A DNA stretch of 64,000 nt from RGIG4079 sp045596365 (GTDB lineage: Bacteria; Bacteroidota; Bacteroidia; Bacteroidales; Muribaculaceae): positions 40,401 through 104,400 of the forward strand of contig JAZOCE010000009.1 of assembly GCA_045596365.1 (NCBI GenBank), read 5' to 3'. Positions 57,006 through 64,000 of this stretch are shown one piece after another; within the stretch, counting starts at the first letter, position 1; the number at the start of each line of letters is the position of its first letter. Both the position numbers and the translations under genes were made by a program. Below the pieces are notes generated by a model. The model was given only the letters and a program-made list of their open reading frames with translations. It was not told the DNA's origin and ran no database searches.

Positions 57006-59675
57006 TTAGAATATGCGTTGCTGACCATTAATTTCATCGCGCACCTCATCATCAGAGCGTTCAGGCTCGATGCCTTCAACATCTTCAGCCGTTTCAGCAT
57101 CGTTTTCCTCCTCATCATCAACACTTTCCACTTCACGAGGTTCAAGTTCTACAATTGAAGCTATTTCAAAGTTAGATATACGCTTACCTTTTGCTTTATA
57201 TGATTTTACTGCAATAAATTCCATTGCATCAATTTCCATCGTGCCTCGGAAAGCATCTCCACCACCAAATATCACCTCAAATCTTGCGCCAAGAGCATCA
57301 CTCAAAATAATAAGTGTTGAATTTTCATTTTCTCCGAGGAATCGTTGTTTCTTGTTTGTAGGCTCAAACGTAAATCGTTTGATATAAGGATAACCTTGAT
57401 CGGCATCGTTAAGTACCGCTGTCCACACATGTCCCGGACGGAATTTTTCTATGCGCAAGATATTATCTTCATAATGGTTACTTTGATCAAATGTTGACAT
57501 ATAATATTCTCCATTTTTGAGAATAACAAGCACTTGATCATTGCCACTAAATTCACCAAGATAGTTTCCTCGTCCGTCATAATTGATGCGCAACACATCA
57601 GGGTCAAACCACACTTCACGACCACCTAATGTTGATGCGCCTTTCTCTTTGAGAGAGAAACGGTGTACCTCATTTTTGGTTACGATGTTACCTTGTGATT
57701 GCTTACCTTTGATTGCCAACTCACCAAAATCGACATCAAACTGCAATGTTTTCAATCGTGGTTTTGGTTTCAATGTTACTTTAACGACCTCTGCTTCACC
57801 ATTTGAATTGGCTGAGAACCACACAATTTTTGTTCCGGGTTTGCCCGGTGTCATATCATATTCTTTATCGCGTGAGACACCTGTAACAGCAAAACGCTTC
57901 ATATAATACACTCCACCCTTGCCATTTTGATATATCACATTATATATTGTGCGCGAGTCGTTGCGCTTGAACACTTGCAAGTGAAGAATATTCTTGCCAA
58001 CAAACATCTTTTCCTGTACCTTGACAATCTTGTATTTACCATCTCGATAGAAAATTATTATATCGTCGAGATTTGAACAGTTGCACACAAACTCATCTTT
58101 CTTCAATCCGGTACCGATAAAACCTTCTTCACGATTGATATATAGTTTTTCATTAGCCTCAACCACCGTTGCCGCTTCAATATTATCAAATCCGCGTATC
58201 ACAGTGTGACGAGGATAAGCCTCACCATATTTTGCCTTCAAACTTTCATACCATTTTATCGTATAATCCACGATGTGAGCGAGGTCATTTTTAAGTGCTG
58301 CTATACGATCATTGTAAGAAGCTATCAACTCATCAGCCTTCGCTGAATTGAATTTCAATATACGTCCCATCTTTATCTCCATCAAACGCAAGATATCGTC
58401 GTCGGTAACCTCTCTTATAAACTTAGGTTTCCAAGGCTCCAATCTCTTATCAATGTGAGCAATAGCAGCTTCCATATTTGGACTATCTTCAAACCCTTTA
58501 TCTTTATAGATGCGTTCTTCAATAAATATGCGTTCCAATGATGCAAAATGCAACAATTCATGGACTTCAGAAAGTTGGATTTCAAGCTCGCGACGCAACA
58601 ACTCTTTTGTCGTGTTTACGCTATGGCGTAACACATCGCTCACCCCAAGAAAATGAGGCTTCTTCTCTGAAATCACACAACAGTTAGGCGAAATGCTCAC
58701 CTCACAATCTGTAAATGCATATAATGCATCTATCGCCTTGTCGCTCGATGTTCCTGGCAACAAATGTACAAGAATAAGAGCCGTTTCGGCTGTATTATCA
58801 TCAACCTTGCGTATCTTCAGTTTCCCTTTTTCAAATGCTTTCAATATCGAATCGATAACCACCCCTGTAGTTTTACCATAAGGTATCTCTGTAATAGCAA
58901 GCGTCTTATTATCAACCTTTTCAATCTTGGCTCTGACTTTTACAACACCACCTCGCTCGCCATCATTGTAACGAGACACATCAATAAATCCTCCTGTTAT
59001 AAAATCGGGATACAACACAAACTCTTCGCCACGAAGATAGGCAACTGCTGCATCAAGAATTTCATTAAAATTATGAGGCAATATCTTTGATGACAAACCC
59101 ACAGCAATACCCTCTACCCCTTGAGCCAACAGCAACGGAAACTTTGCCGGAAGAGTTACCGGCTCTTTCTTTCGCCCGTCATAGGACAAGGTCCATTCAG
59201 TAACCTTAGGATTATAAAGCACCTCTAATGCAAATGACGACAAGCGAGCCTCAATATAACGACCGGCAGCAGCCGATGCACCGGTCAATATATTACCCCA
59301 GTTCCCTTGAGTTTCAACCAATAAGTCCTTTTGTCCGAGCTGTACAAGCGCATCATTAATTGACGCATCGCCATGAGGGTGATACTGCATTGTGTTACCC
59401 ACAATGTTTGCAACCTTATTAAAACGTCCGTCATCAAGCGTCTTCATTGAATGGAGAATGCGACGTTGCACCGGCTTCAAGCCATCATCAATGTGAGGCA
59501 CAGCACGTTCAAGGATTACATATGAAGCATAATCCAAAAACCAACTGCGATACATGCCTCGCAAATGATATTTTACAACATCGTTTGAAGTATCAAGATG
59601 CACGCGTTCATCGGCTGCGTTTTCCGCAGCAAGTTCTTCTGCGTCGGAATCCAAAGGAATTATTTCGTCACTCAT
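57006..59675 (-). CDS. parC: DNA topoisomerase IV subunit A (ParC-like)
   Basis: An 889-residue type IIA topoisomerase A subunit, cutting and rejoining double-stranded DNA to decatenate chromosomes. Conserved blocks: LERAVPHIDDGLKPVQRRIL, QYHPHGDASINDAL, and the catalytic Tyr140 in AAAGRYIEARLS. The C-terminal beta-pinwheel is followed by an acidic tail rich in Glu and Asp. I use the ATG at 59675, as the 17 residues upstream are unlike the family. Distinguishing gyrA from parC rests on the divergent Bacteroidota form. Confidence 0.92.
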   Translation of the reverse strand: MSDEIIPLDSDAEELAAENAADERVHLDTSNDVVKYHLRGMYRSWFLDYASYVILERAVPHIDDGLKPVQRRILHSMKTLDDGRFNKVANIVGNTMQYHPHGDASINDALVQLGQKDLLVETQGNWGNILTGASAAAGRYIEARLSSFALEVLYNPKVTEWTLSYDGRKKEPVTLPAKFPLLLAQGVEGIAVGLSSKILPHNFNEILDAAVAYLRGEEFVLYPDFITGGFIDVSRYNDGERGGVVKVRAKIEKVDNKTLAITEIPYGKTTGVVIDSILKAFEKGKLKIRKVDDNTAETALILVHLLPGTSSDKAIDALYAFTDCEVSISPNCCVISEKKPHFLGVSDVLRHSVNTTKELLRRELEIQLSEVHELLHFASLERIFIEERIYKDKGFEDSPNMEAAIAHIDKRLEPWKPKFIREVTDDDILRLMEIKMGRILKFNSAKADELIASYNDRIAALKNDLAHIVDYTIKWYESLKAKYGEAYPRHTVIRGFDNIEAATVVEANEKLYINREEGFIGTGLKKDEFVCNCSNLDDIIIFYRDGKYKIVKVQEKMFVGKNILHLQVFKRNDSRTIYNVIYQNGKGGVYYMKRFAVTGVSRDKEYDMTPGKPGTKIVWFSANSNGEAEVVKVTLKPKPRLKTLQFDVDFGELAIKGKQSQGNIVTKNEVHRFSLKEKGASTLGGREVWFDPDVLRINYDGRGNYLGEFSGNDQVLVILKNGEYYMSTFDQSNHYEDNILRIEKFRPGHVWTAVLNDADQGYPYIKRFTFEPTNKKQRFLGENENSTLIILSDALGARFEVIFGGGDAFRGTMEIDAMEFIAVKSYKAKGKRISNFEIASIVELEPREVESVDDEEENDAETAEDVEGIEPERSDDEVRDEINGQQRIF

Positions 59676-59733
59676 TTTCTGTGGAATGATATTAGTTTTG
59701 GGCTTAATGCGTACATTTCTGCACACCTTCCCA

Positions 59734-59741
59734 CAAAGTTA
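59734..59741 (-). promoter_or_regulatory. -7 box of parC
   Basis: Minus-strand TAACTTTG, 59 bases before the parC start. Confidence 0.55.
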
Positions 59742-59868
59742 CAAAATTTTCCTGATTATAGTCCAATTTTTCCACAACCTTTACTAACTATTTAGTCTCA
59801 ATCATAGTGAAGATATGTCAATAAACTATGACATTTATATATTTTGCTGATATATCAAGAAAATTGTG

Positions 59869-59876
59869 TAAATTTG
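59869..59876 (+). promoter_or_regulatory. -7 box of glyS
   Basis: TAAATTTG, with a TTTTG at 59842-59846; the gene starts at 59948. Confidence 0.65.
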
Positions 59877-59947
59877 CAGTTTAAACGGCACATCACATCC
59901 GGTGATGCAACCCGTTGACAATCAATAATTATCAATTTTACCAAATT

Positions 59948-61492
59948 ATGGCTCAACAAGAAGAAGTTTTTAAGAAAATCGTTTCACACGCCAAGGAATA
60001 CGGTTTTGTTTTTCAATCAAGTGAAATTTATGATGGATTAGGCGCTGTTTATGACTATGGACAAAACGGCGTAGAACTCAAAAACAATATCAAACGTTAC
60101 TGGTGGGACGCAATGACCCTCCTTAACGAAAACATTGTGGGTATTGACTCTGCAATCTTCATGCACCCAACAATTTGGAAAGCATCAGGACACGTTGACG
60201 CTTTCAATGATCCATTGATCGACAATAAAGATTCTAAAAAACGCTATCGTGCCGACGTTCTTATCGAAGAAGAACTCGCCAAGATGGATGACAAAATTGA
60301 AAAAGAGGTAGCTAAAGCAGCTAAACGTTTCGGAGAATCATTTGACGATGCTCTTTTCCGTCAAACTAACCCTCGCGTACAAGAAATTGCTGCTAAGCGC
60401 GATGCTCTACATGAACGTTTTGCAAATGCTCTTAACGATAACAACCTTGAAGAATTGCGTCAAATCATCATTGACCAAGAAATCGTGTGTCCTATCTCAG
60501 GAACTAAGAACTGGACAGAAGTGCGTCAATTCAACCTCATGTTCAAGACTGAAATGGGTAGCACTGCCGATGGAGCAATGAATGTTTACCTTCGTCCAGA
60601 AACAGCCCAAGGCATTTTCGTAAACTACTTGAACGTACAAAAAACAGGTCGCATGCGTCTTCCTTTCGGTATCGCTCAAATAGGTAAAGCATTCCGCAAC
60701 GAAATCGTTGCTCGCCAATTCATCTTCCGTATGCGCGAATTTGAACAAATGGAAATGCAATTCTTTGTACGTCCGGGCGAAGAACTCAACTGGTTTGCAA
60801 AATGGAAAGAAACACGTTTGAAATGGCACAAAGCTCTTGGTCTTGGAGATCACAAATATCGTTATCACGACCACGACAAGCTTGCTCACTATGCCAACGC
60901 TGCTACCGACATCGAGTTTGAAATGCCATTTGGATTCAAAGAAGTTGAAGGTATCCACTCTCGCACTAACTTTGACCTTTCACAACACGAAAAATATTCA
61001 GGTAAAAACATCAAATATTTCGATCCTGAATTGAACGAATCTTACGTTCCTTACGTTATCGAGACATCAATTGGTGTTGACCGCATGTTCCTTTCTGTTC
61101 TTTGCTCTTCTTATGAAGAACAAAAACTTGAAGGAGGAGACACTCGTGTGGTACTTCACTTGCCTGCAGCTCTTGCTCCTGTTAAATGTGCCGTTATGCC
61201 ACTTGTGCGCAAAGATGGTCTTCCCGAAAAAGCTCGTGAAATCGTCAACGAACTCAAATTTGATTTCACTACTCACTACGAAGAAAAAGACTCCATCGGT
61301 AAACGTTATCGCCGTCAAGATGCAATAGGCACTCCTTATTGTATCACTGTTGACCACCAAACTCTTGAGGACAACACCGTTACTCTTCGTGAACGTGATT
61401 CTATGCAACAAAGTCGCGTAGCTATTGCCGACCTTCACAAACTCATCCACGACAACGTGAGCCTTAACGCATTGCTTCGCAAATTAGGATAA
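59948..61492 (+). CDS. glyS: Glycine--tRNA ligase (single-chain, dimeric type)
   Basis: A 514-residue class II synthetase of the eukaryote/archaea-like alpha2 form. The start FVFQSSEIYDGLGAVYDYGQ, motif 2 region FRNEIVARQFIFRMREFEQMEM and motif 3 ETSIGVDRMFLSVL are present; the C-terminal anticodon-binding domain follows. I use the ATG at 59948 (MAQQEEVFKK) rather than 59915. It would normally charge tRNA-Gly through C35 and C36 of the anticodon, which bears on the odd tRNA at 33236. Confidence 0.97.
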   Translation: MAQQEEVFKKIVSHAKEYGFVFQSSEIYDGLGAVYDYGQNGVELKNNIKRYWWDAMTLLNENIVGIDSAIFMHPTIWKASGHVDAFNDPLIDNKDSKKRYRADVLIEEELAKMDDKIEKEVAKAAKRFGESFDDALFRQTNPRVQEIAAKRDALHERFANALNDNNLEELRQIIIDQEIVCPISGTKNWTEVRQFNLMFKTEMGSTADGAMNVYLRPETAQGIFVNYLNVQKTGRMRLPFGIAQIGKAFRNEIVARQFIFRMREFEQMEMQFFVRPGEELNWFAKWKETRLKWHKALGLGDHKYRYHDHDKLAHYANAATDIEFEMPFGFKEVEGIHSRTNFDLSQHEKYSGKNIKYFDPELNESYVPYVIETSIGVDRMFLSVLCSSYEEQKLEGGDTRVVLHLPAALAPVKCAVMPLVRKDGLPEKAREIVNELKFDFTTHYEEKDSIGKRYRRQDAIGTPYCITVDHQTLEDNTVTLRERDSMQQSRVAIADLHKLIHDNVSLNALLRKLG

Positions 61493-61511
61493 TAACTAAA
61501 AGGATTTTCAT

Positions 61512-62123
61512 ATGAAAAAATATATCACTTTAATAATAGTTGGTGTCGTAGTTCTACTCCTTTGTGGTGGTGCATGCAGCAACTATAACGGTATGGTTGA
61601 AAAAGAGCAAGTCGTAGAACAAACATGGGCTCAAGTAGAAAACCAATATCAACGTCGTGCCGACCTCATCCCCAATCTTGTAAATACAGTAAAAGGATAT
61701 GCCGAACACGAAAGCACTACTCTACAATCAGTTACTGATGCACGTGCCGGACTCTCAAAAGCCTATAACGATGCTAATGCCATATCGGCTACAGAAGCTC
61801 AAGCATCACAAGAAGGGCTTGAAAAATTCCAACAAGCACAAAGCAGTCTCAAAGGAGCTCTCGATATTTATGTCAACGCTGTGCGTGAAGCTTATCCCGA
61901 CTTGAAAGCAAATGCTAATTTCCAAGACCTTCAAACTCAACTTGAAGGAACAGAAAATCGCATTTCTACAGAGCGGCAACGCTATACCGAAGCGGTTAAA
62001 GAGTACAACACCAAAATCAAAAAATTTCCCGGTAACATTTTTGCCGGAATATTTGGTTTTGATGCAAAACCTCAGTTTAAAGCTGAAGCCGGAGCTGAGA
62101 AAGCACCTATCGTAGAATTTTAA
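61512..62123 (+). CDS. LemA family protein
   Basis: A 203-residue protein with one N-terminal membrane segment (about 4-22) and a long helical body. The LemA pattern VEQTWAQVENQYQRRADLIPNLVNTVKGYAEHE (in two shorter parts) and RYTEAVKEYNTKIKKFPGNI is strong. Its role is unknown; it is exposed outside the inner membrane. It starts 19 bases after glyS and 11 bases before the FKBP gene. Confidence 0.92.
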   Translation: MKKYITLIIVGVVVLLLCGGACSNYNGMVEKEQVVEQTWAQVENQYQRRADLIPNLVNTVKGYAEHESTTLQSVTDARAGLSKAYNDANAISATEAQASQEGLEKFQQAQSSLKGALDIYVNAVREAYPDLKANANFQDLQTQLEGTENRISTERQRYTEAVKEYNTKIKKFPGNIFAGIFGFDAKPQFKAEAGAEKAPIVEF

Positions 62124-62134
62124 TATTCTTTAGA

Positions 62135-62686
62135 ATGAAAAAACTACCTATATTTTTTGTATCGGCAATTATGCTCATTATTGCAGCATGTGGCGACGAT
62201 GAAGGAAACGTATGGAAAGACTATGAAGGATGGCGCGAAGCCAATGAAGCATGGATTCTTGAACAAGCGTCTCGCACAAATCCCGATGGAACACCCTATT
62301 ATAGTAAGGTAACTCCCGATTGGGACCCATCACAGTACATCCTATTACATTATTTCAATGACCGTAGCGAAACAGCTGGGAATCTGACTCCCATGCTGAC
62401 AAGCACTGTTGACGTAAAATACATAGGTCGTCTTTATACCAACGAAGTCTTTGATTCGTCCTATACATTGACAAAATGGGGCGACAGCATCTATCGCACA
62501 AAATGCAGCAATGTTATTCAAGGATGGCAAATTGCGTTAGAAAAAATGCATGTTGGGGATAGCGTTGAAATGATAATACCTTATCAATCAGCCTATGGGG
62601 CCGCTGATAACGGAGTCATTAAACCTTACTCTGCATTACATTTTAATGTTAAACTCGTTGACATATACGCCTACGAAAAAAAATAA
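62135..62686 (+). CDS. FKBP-type peptidyl-prolyl isomerase lipoprotein
   Basis: A 183-residue lipoprotein (signal IIAACGDD, Cys19) with an FKBP domain in the C-terminal ~110 residues: VDVKYIGRLYTNEVFDSS, GWQIALEKMHVGDSVEMIIPYQSAYG and YSALHFNVKLVDI. Such lipoproteins help fold periplasmic or outer-membrane proteins. It ends the glyS-lemA transcript before a strong terminator. Confidence 0.9.
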   Translation: MKKLPIFFVSAIMLIIAACGDDEGNVWKDYEGWREANEAWILEQASRTNPDGTPYYSKVTPDWDPSQYILLHYFNDRSETAGNLTPMLTSTVDVKYIGRLYTNEVFDSSYTLTKWGDSIYRTKCSNVIQGWQIALEKMHVGDSVEMIIPYQSAYGAADNGVIKPYSALHFNVKLVDIYAYEKK

Positions 62687-62702
62687 GATTCACTCAAATA
62701 TT

Positions 62703-62740
62703 AAAAACCTGCCTAACAAAAACTTGTTAGGCAGGTTTTT
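62703..62740 (+). terminator. Terminator after the FKBP gene
   Basis: AAAAACCTGCCTAACAA (62703-62719) pairs with TTGTTAGGCAGGTTTTT (62724-62740), a perfect 17-bp stem with a 4-base loop. Confidence 0.9.
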
Positions 62741-62743
62741 CGT

Positions 62744-62751
62744 TATATTTG
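62744..62751 (+). promoter_or_regulatory. -7 box just before a small ORF
   Basis: TATATTTG, only 9 bases before the small ORF start at 62760; this would give a near-leaderless mRNA if used. Confidence 0.4.
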
Positions 62752-62759
62752 AATACTCT

Positions 62760-62906
62760 ATGAGTACCATGACACCAACACCATACGGCGATCCTTACAA
62801 CAGTATAACCAATCCTGACAAGCAAATGGCCCATAAGGCATTGGGAGACTATGGTCCTTTAGGCACTAAATATTCGACCGAAGAATTCCTACAAATTTAT
62901 AAGTAA
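62760..62906 (+). CDS. Doubtful 48-residue ORF
   Basis: An ATG at 62760 opens a 48-residue reading frame (PTPYGDPYNSITNPDKQMAH ... ending FLQIYK). I do not recognise it. It has no signal peptide or transmembrane segment. It has plausible codon choice and a -7 box next to it, but the leader would be very short, so it may be a gene remnant or not translated. An alternative start is the ATG at 62769. Confidence 0.3.
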   Translation: MSTMTPTPYGDPYNSITNPDKQMAHKALGDYGPLGTKYSTEEFLQIYK

Positions 62907-63000
62907 ATTATAATACATTAAAGAATATATGTAATATCGTATTGATTATATGACAATTTTAATTAATTTTGTCCCAATACATTAAATTTATTTTTATGCC

Positions 63001-63040
63001 ATACATACATACATACATACATACATACATACATACATAC
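63001..63040 (+). repeat. (ATAC)10 tetranucleotide microsatellite
   Basis: Ten uninterrupted ATAC units lie 142 bases upstream of the surface-protein start. Such tracts change length by slipped-strand mispairing. Confidence 0.97.
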
Positions 63041-63098
63041 CATTGCACAATGGAATTAACTCAGAGATAAGAAAATTTGATCTATTTGTTATAAACTC

Positions 63099-63134
63099 AA
63101 GCGTGCATCGCAATAGCGATGTGCGCTTTTTTGT
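63099..63134 (+). terminator. Hairpin terminator before the surface-protein gene
   Basis: AAGCGTGCATCGC (63099-63111) pairs with GCGATGTGCGCTT (63116-63128) with two G-U wobbles and is followed by TTTT. It ends transcription from upstream, or acts as an attenuator in the leader of the next gene. Confidence 0.75.
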
Positions 63135-63182
63135 ATAAATACCTTTTTTGCATATATATAAACCCTTTAATATTCAAAATTT

Positions 63183-64000
63183 ATGAAAAAGCTGAAATTT
63201 AAGGACTTATCATACAGACCGATAAGTGTCATGAGTTTCTTATTAGTGTTGTGTCTTATACACAATCAAGGAAATGCTCAAGAATTGAAATCATCAAAAG
63301 GTTTTGGACTGGTAGTGAACGCAACTAAAGGTATAAAAGCTATGACTATTCATTCTGCAAATGAAAATGTTAATAGTATTGCTAATGTGCCTATTAGTAA
63401 TTCTAAAGTCTCTTTATCAACAGATTGTAAAGGCATTTCTATTGTTAGCAATGAAAAATTAATAACAAAAAAATCATTGACCTCTTATGAGATGCCCCAA
63501 ATCCAAAAGAAAAACACGAAAAGTGTTGCGTCTAAAGCTGTGAATGTGTCTGGAATAATTGATGCAAGTACTTTGGAGGATAATGCAGAACTCGTTCTAA
63601 CGGGTAATACAAATCTTTTTATGGATGTAAATAAAACGCTTAAATGTATCAGTGGTGATTATACTCTTACGCTTAGCGGTGGTAATATCCTAACCCTTAA
63701 CAATCCTGAAGGTTATGCTATAAATGTGTTATCTATTACTATCAGTGCTCCTTTAATTGTAAAATCATCAATTGTTGGTATTTCTGCAAAAAACGGATTA
63801 ACTCTCAATGGCGATGTGGAAATCAACTCAGCCAATACCGGTTTAGGTACTGTAAATGGGACTCTGACAATCAATGGCGATGTAACAGTTACAACAAACA
63901 GCTCTGCCGCAATACTCAACCGAGGCTTGGATAATGGTGGAGATATAATTATCAATAATGGTGTAATTAAAGCCACAGGAGGTAATTCCGGTATATGGGC
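63183..64000 (+). CDS. Surface/adhesin-like secreted protein, 5' part (runs off window)
   Basis: The frame opens at ATG 63183 and stays open to the window end (272 codons seen, no stop). It begins with a signal peptide (PISVMSFLLVLCLIHNQGNA-QE). After a Ser/Lys/Asn-rich stretch it shows short beta-strand repeats (TLSGGNILTLNNPEGYAINV, GLTLNGDVEINSANTGLG, TLTINGDVTVTT) such as occur in parallel beta-helix or carbohydrate-binding surface proteins. The full size and C-terminal sorting domain lie outside. The gene stands behind a microsatellite and a hairpin, so its expression may vary. Confidence 0.7.
   Translation, partial: MKKLKFKDLSYRPISVMSFLLVLCLIHNQGNAQELKSSKGFGLVVNATKGIKAMTIHSANENVNSIANVPISNSKVSLSTDCKGISIVSNEKLITKKSLTSYEMPQIQKKNTKSVASKAVNVSGIIDASTLEDNAELVLTGNTNLFMDVNKTLKCISGDYTLTLSGGNILTLNNPEGYAINVLSITISAPLIVKSSIVGISAKNGLTLNGDVEINSANTGLGTVNGTLTINGDVTVTTNSSAAILNRGLDNGGDIIINNGVIKATGGNSGIW

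Larger units (their letters stand above)
62907..63182 (+). other. Intergenic region with microsatellite and hairpin
   Basis: It contains the (ATAC)10 repeat at 63001 and the hairpin at 63099; the rest is AT-rich and shows no gene. A poor -7-like stretch (TACCTTTTTTG) lies near 63140-63150, before the surface-protein start. Confidence 0.7.

Noticed and set aside
56984..57145. Upstream extension of the DUF3316 gene
   Set aside because: It overlaps parC and gives a Met/Lys-rich leader instead of the signal peptide that begins at 56983.
62595..62759. Upstream extension of the 48-residue ORF
   Set aside because: It lies in the FKBP gene and its terminator; only the part from 62760 is free of these.
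63001..63040. Repeat array read as a possible CRISPR
   Set aside because: It is a pure 4-base microsatellite with no spacers and no cas genes nearby.

Overview
This is a chromosomal window from a member of the Bacteroidales, probably a Muribaculaceae- or Bacteroides-like gut anaerobe. The evidence is the many Bacteroidota-type -7 boxes (TAnnTTTG) in front of genes, Bacteroidota-restricted families (DUF4434, DUF2027, DUF4286, DUF5009, DUF3316), secreted proteins ending in an EYYNLQG-type tail, an AT-rich coding style, and tuf-secE-nusG-rplKAJL-rpoBC adjacent to tRNA genes. The genus is inferred, not proven.

Layout. 1-8247: a plus-strand glycan-processing operon (end of a calcineurin-like phosphoesterase, a sialate O-acetylesterase/GHL10 fusion, a heparan-acetyltransferase-like membrane protein, a GH20 hexosaminidase, a DUF4434 protein). 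8304-18842: ferredoxin, lipoprotein, glycosyltransferase, GYF_2/CD225 protein, DUF4286, ruvC, surE, an outer-membrane barrel receptor next to a membrane-anchored LuxR-type regulator, EFR1 flavodoxin-ferredoxin, DUF2027-Smr protein and queA. 18860-20474: a secreted pair; the second gene, a phosphodiester glycosidase, carries a frameshift. 20581-33552: the transcription/translation superoperon, read leftwards from a tRNA promoter at 33545: tRNA-Thr, tRNA-Tyr, a Gly-type tRNA with a Glu anticodon, tRNA-Thr, tuf, tRNA-Trp, secE, nusG, rplK, rplA, rplJ, rplL, rpoB, rpoC. 33738-46511: pepP, gamma-carbonic anhydrase, a large secreted C39-like peptidase, rpsU-xerC-hpf, a FocA/NirC channel, fructose-bisphosphate aldolase, a CotH-family protein, ychF. 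46531-50195: an arginine operon (argR, GNAT, argG, pspC-like, argC) with a candidate ArgR operator. 50217-62740: waaA, gltX, tdk, YhcH, DUF3108, S41 peptidase, DUF3316, parC, glyS, lemA, FKBP. 62744-64000: a doubtful small ORF, an (ATAC)10 microsatellite, a hairpin terminator and the start of a surface-protein gene cut by the window edge.

Most of the window is housekeeping or ordinary accessory sequence. I did not find a clear undescribed defence or mobile system. The strongest oddity is the tRNA at 33236-33308. Its acceptor stem and discriminator are those of bacterial tRNA-Gly, its anticodon is UUC (Glu), and its usual G19-C56 tertiary pair is replaced by A19-U56. Other points worth checking are a C10 homopolymer inside a membrane acyltransferase gene, the tetranucleotide repeat before the surface protein, the esterase-GHL10 fusion, and a GNAT protein placed where the missing first enzyme of arginine synthesis would be expected.
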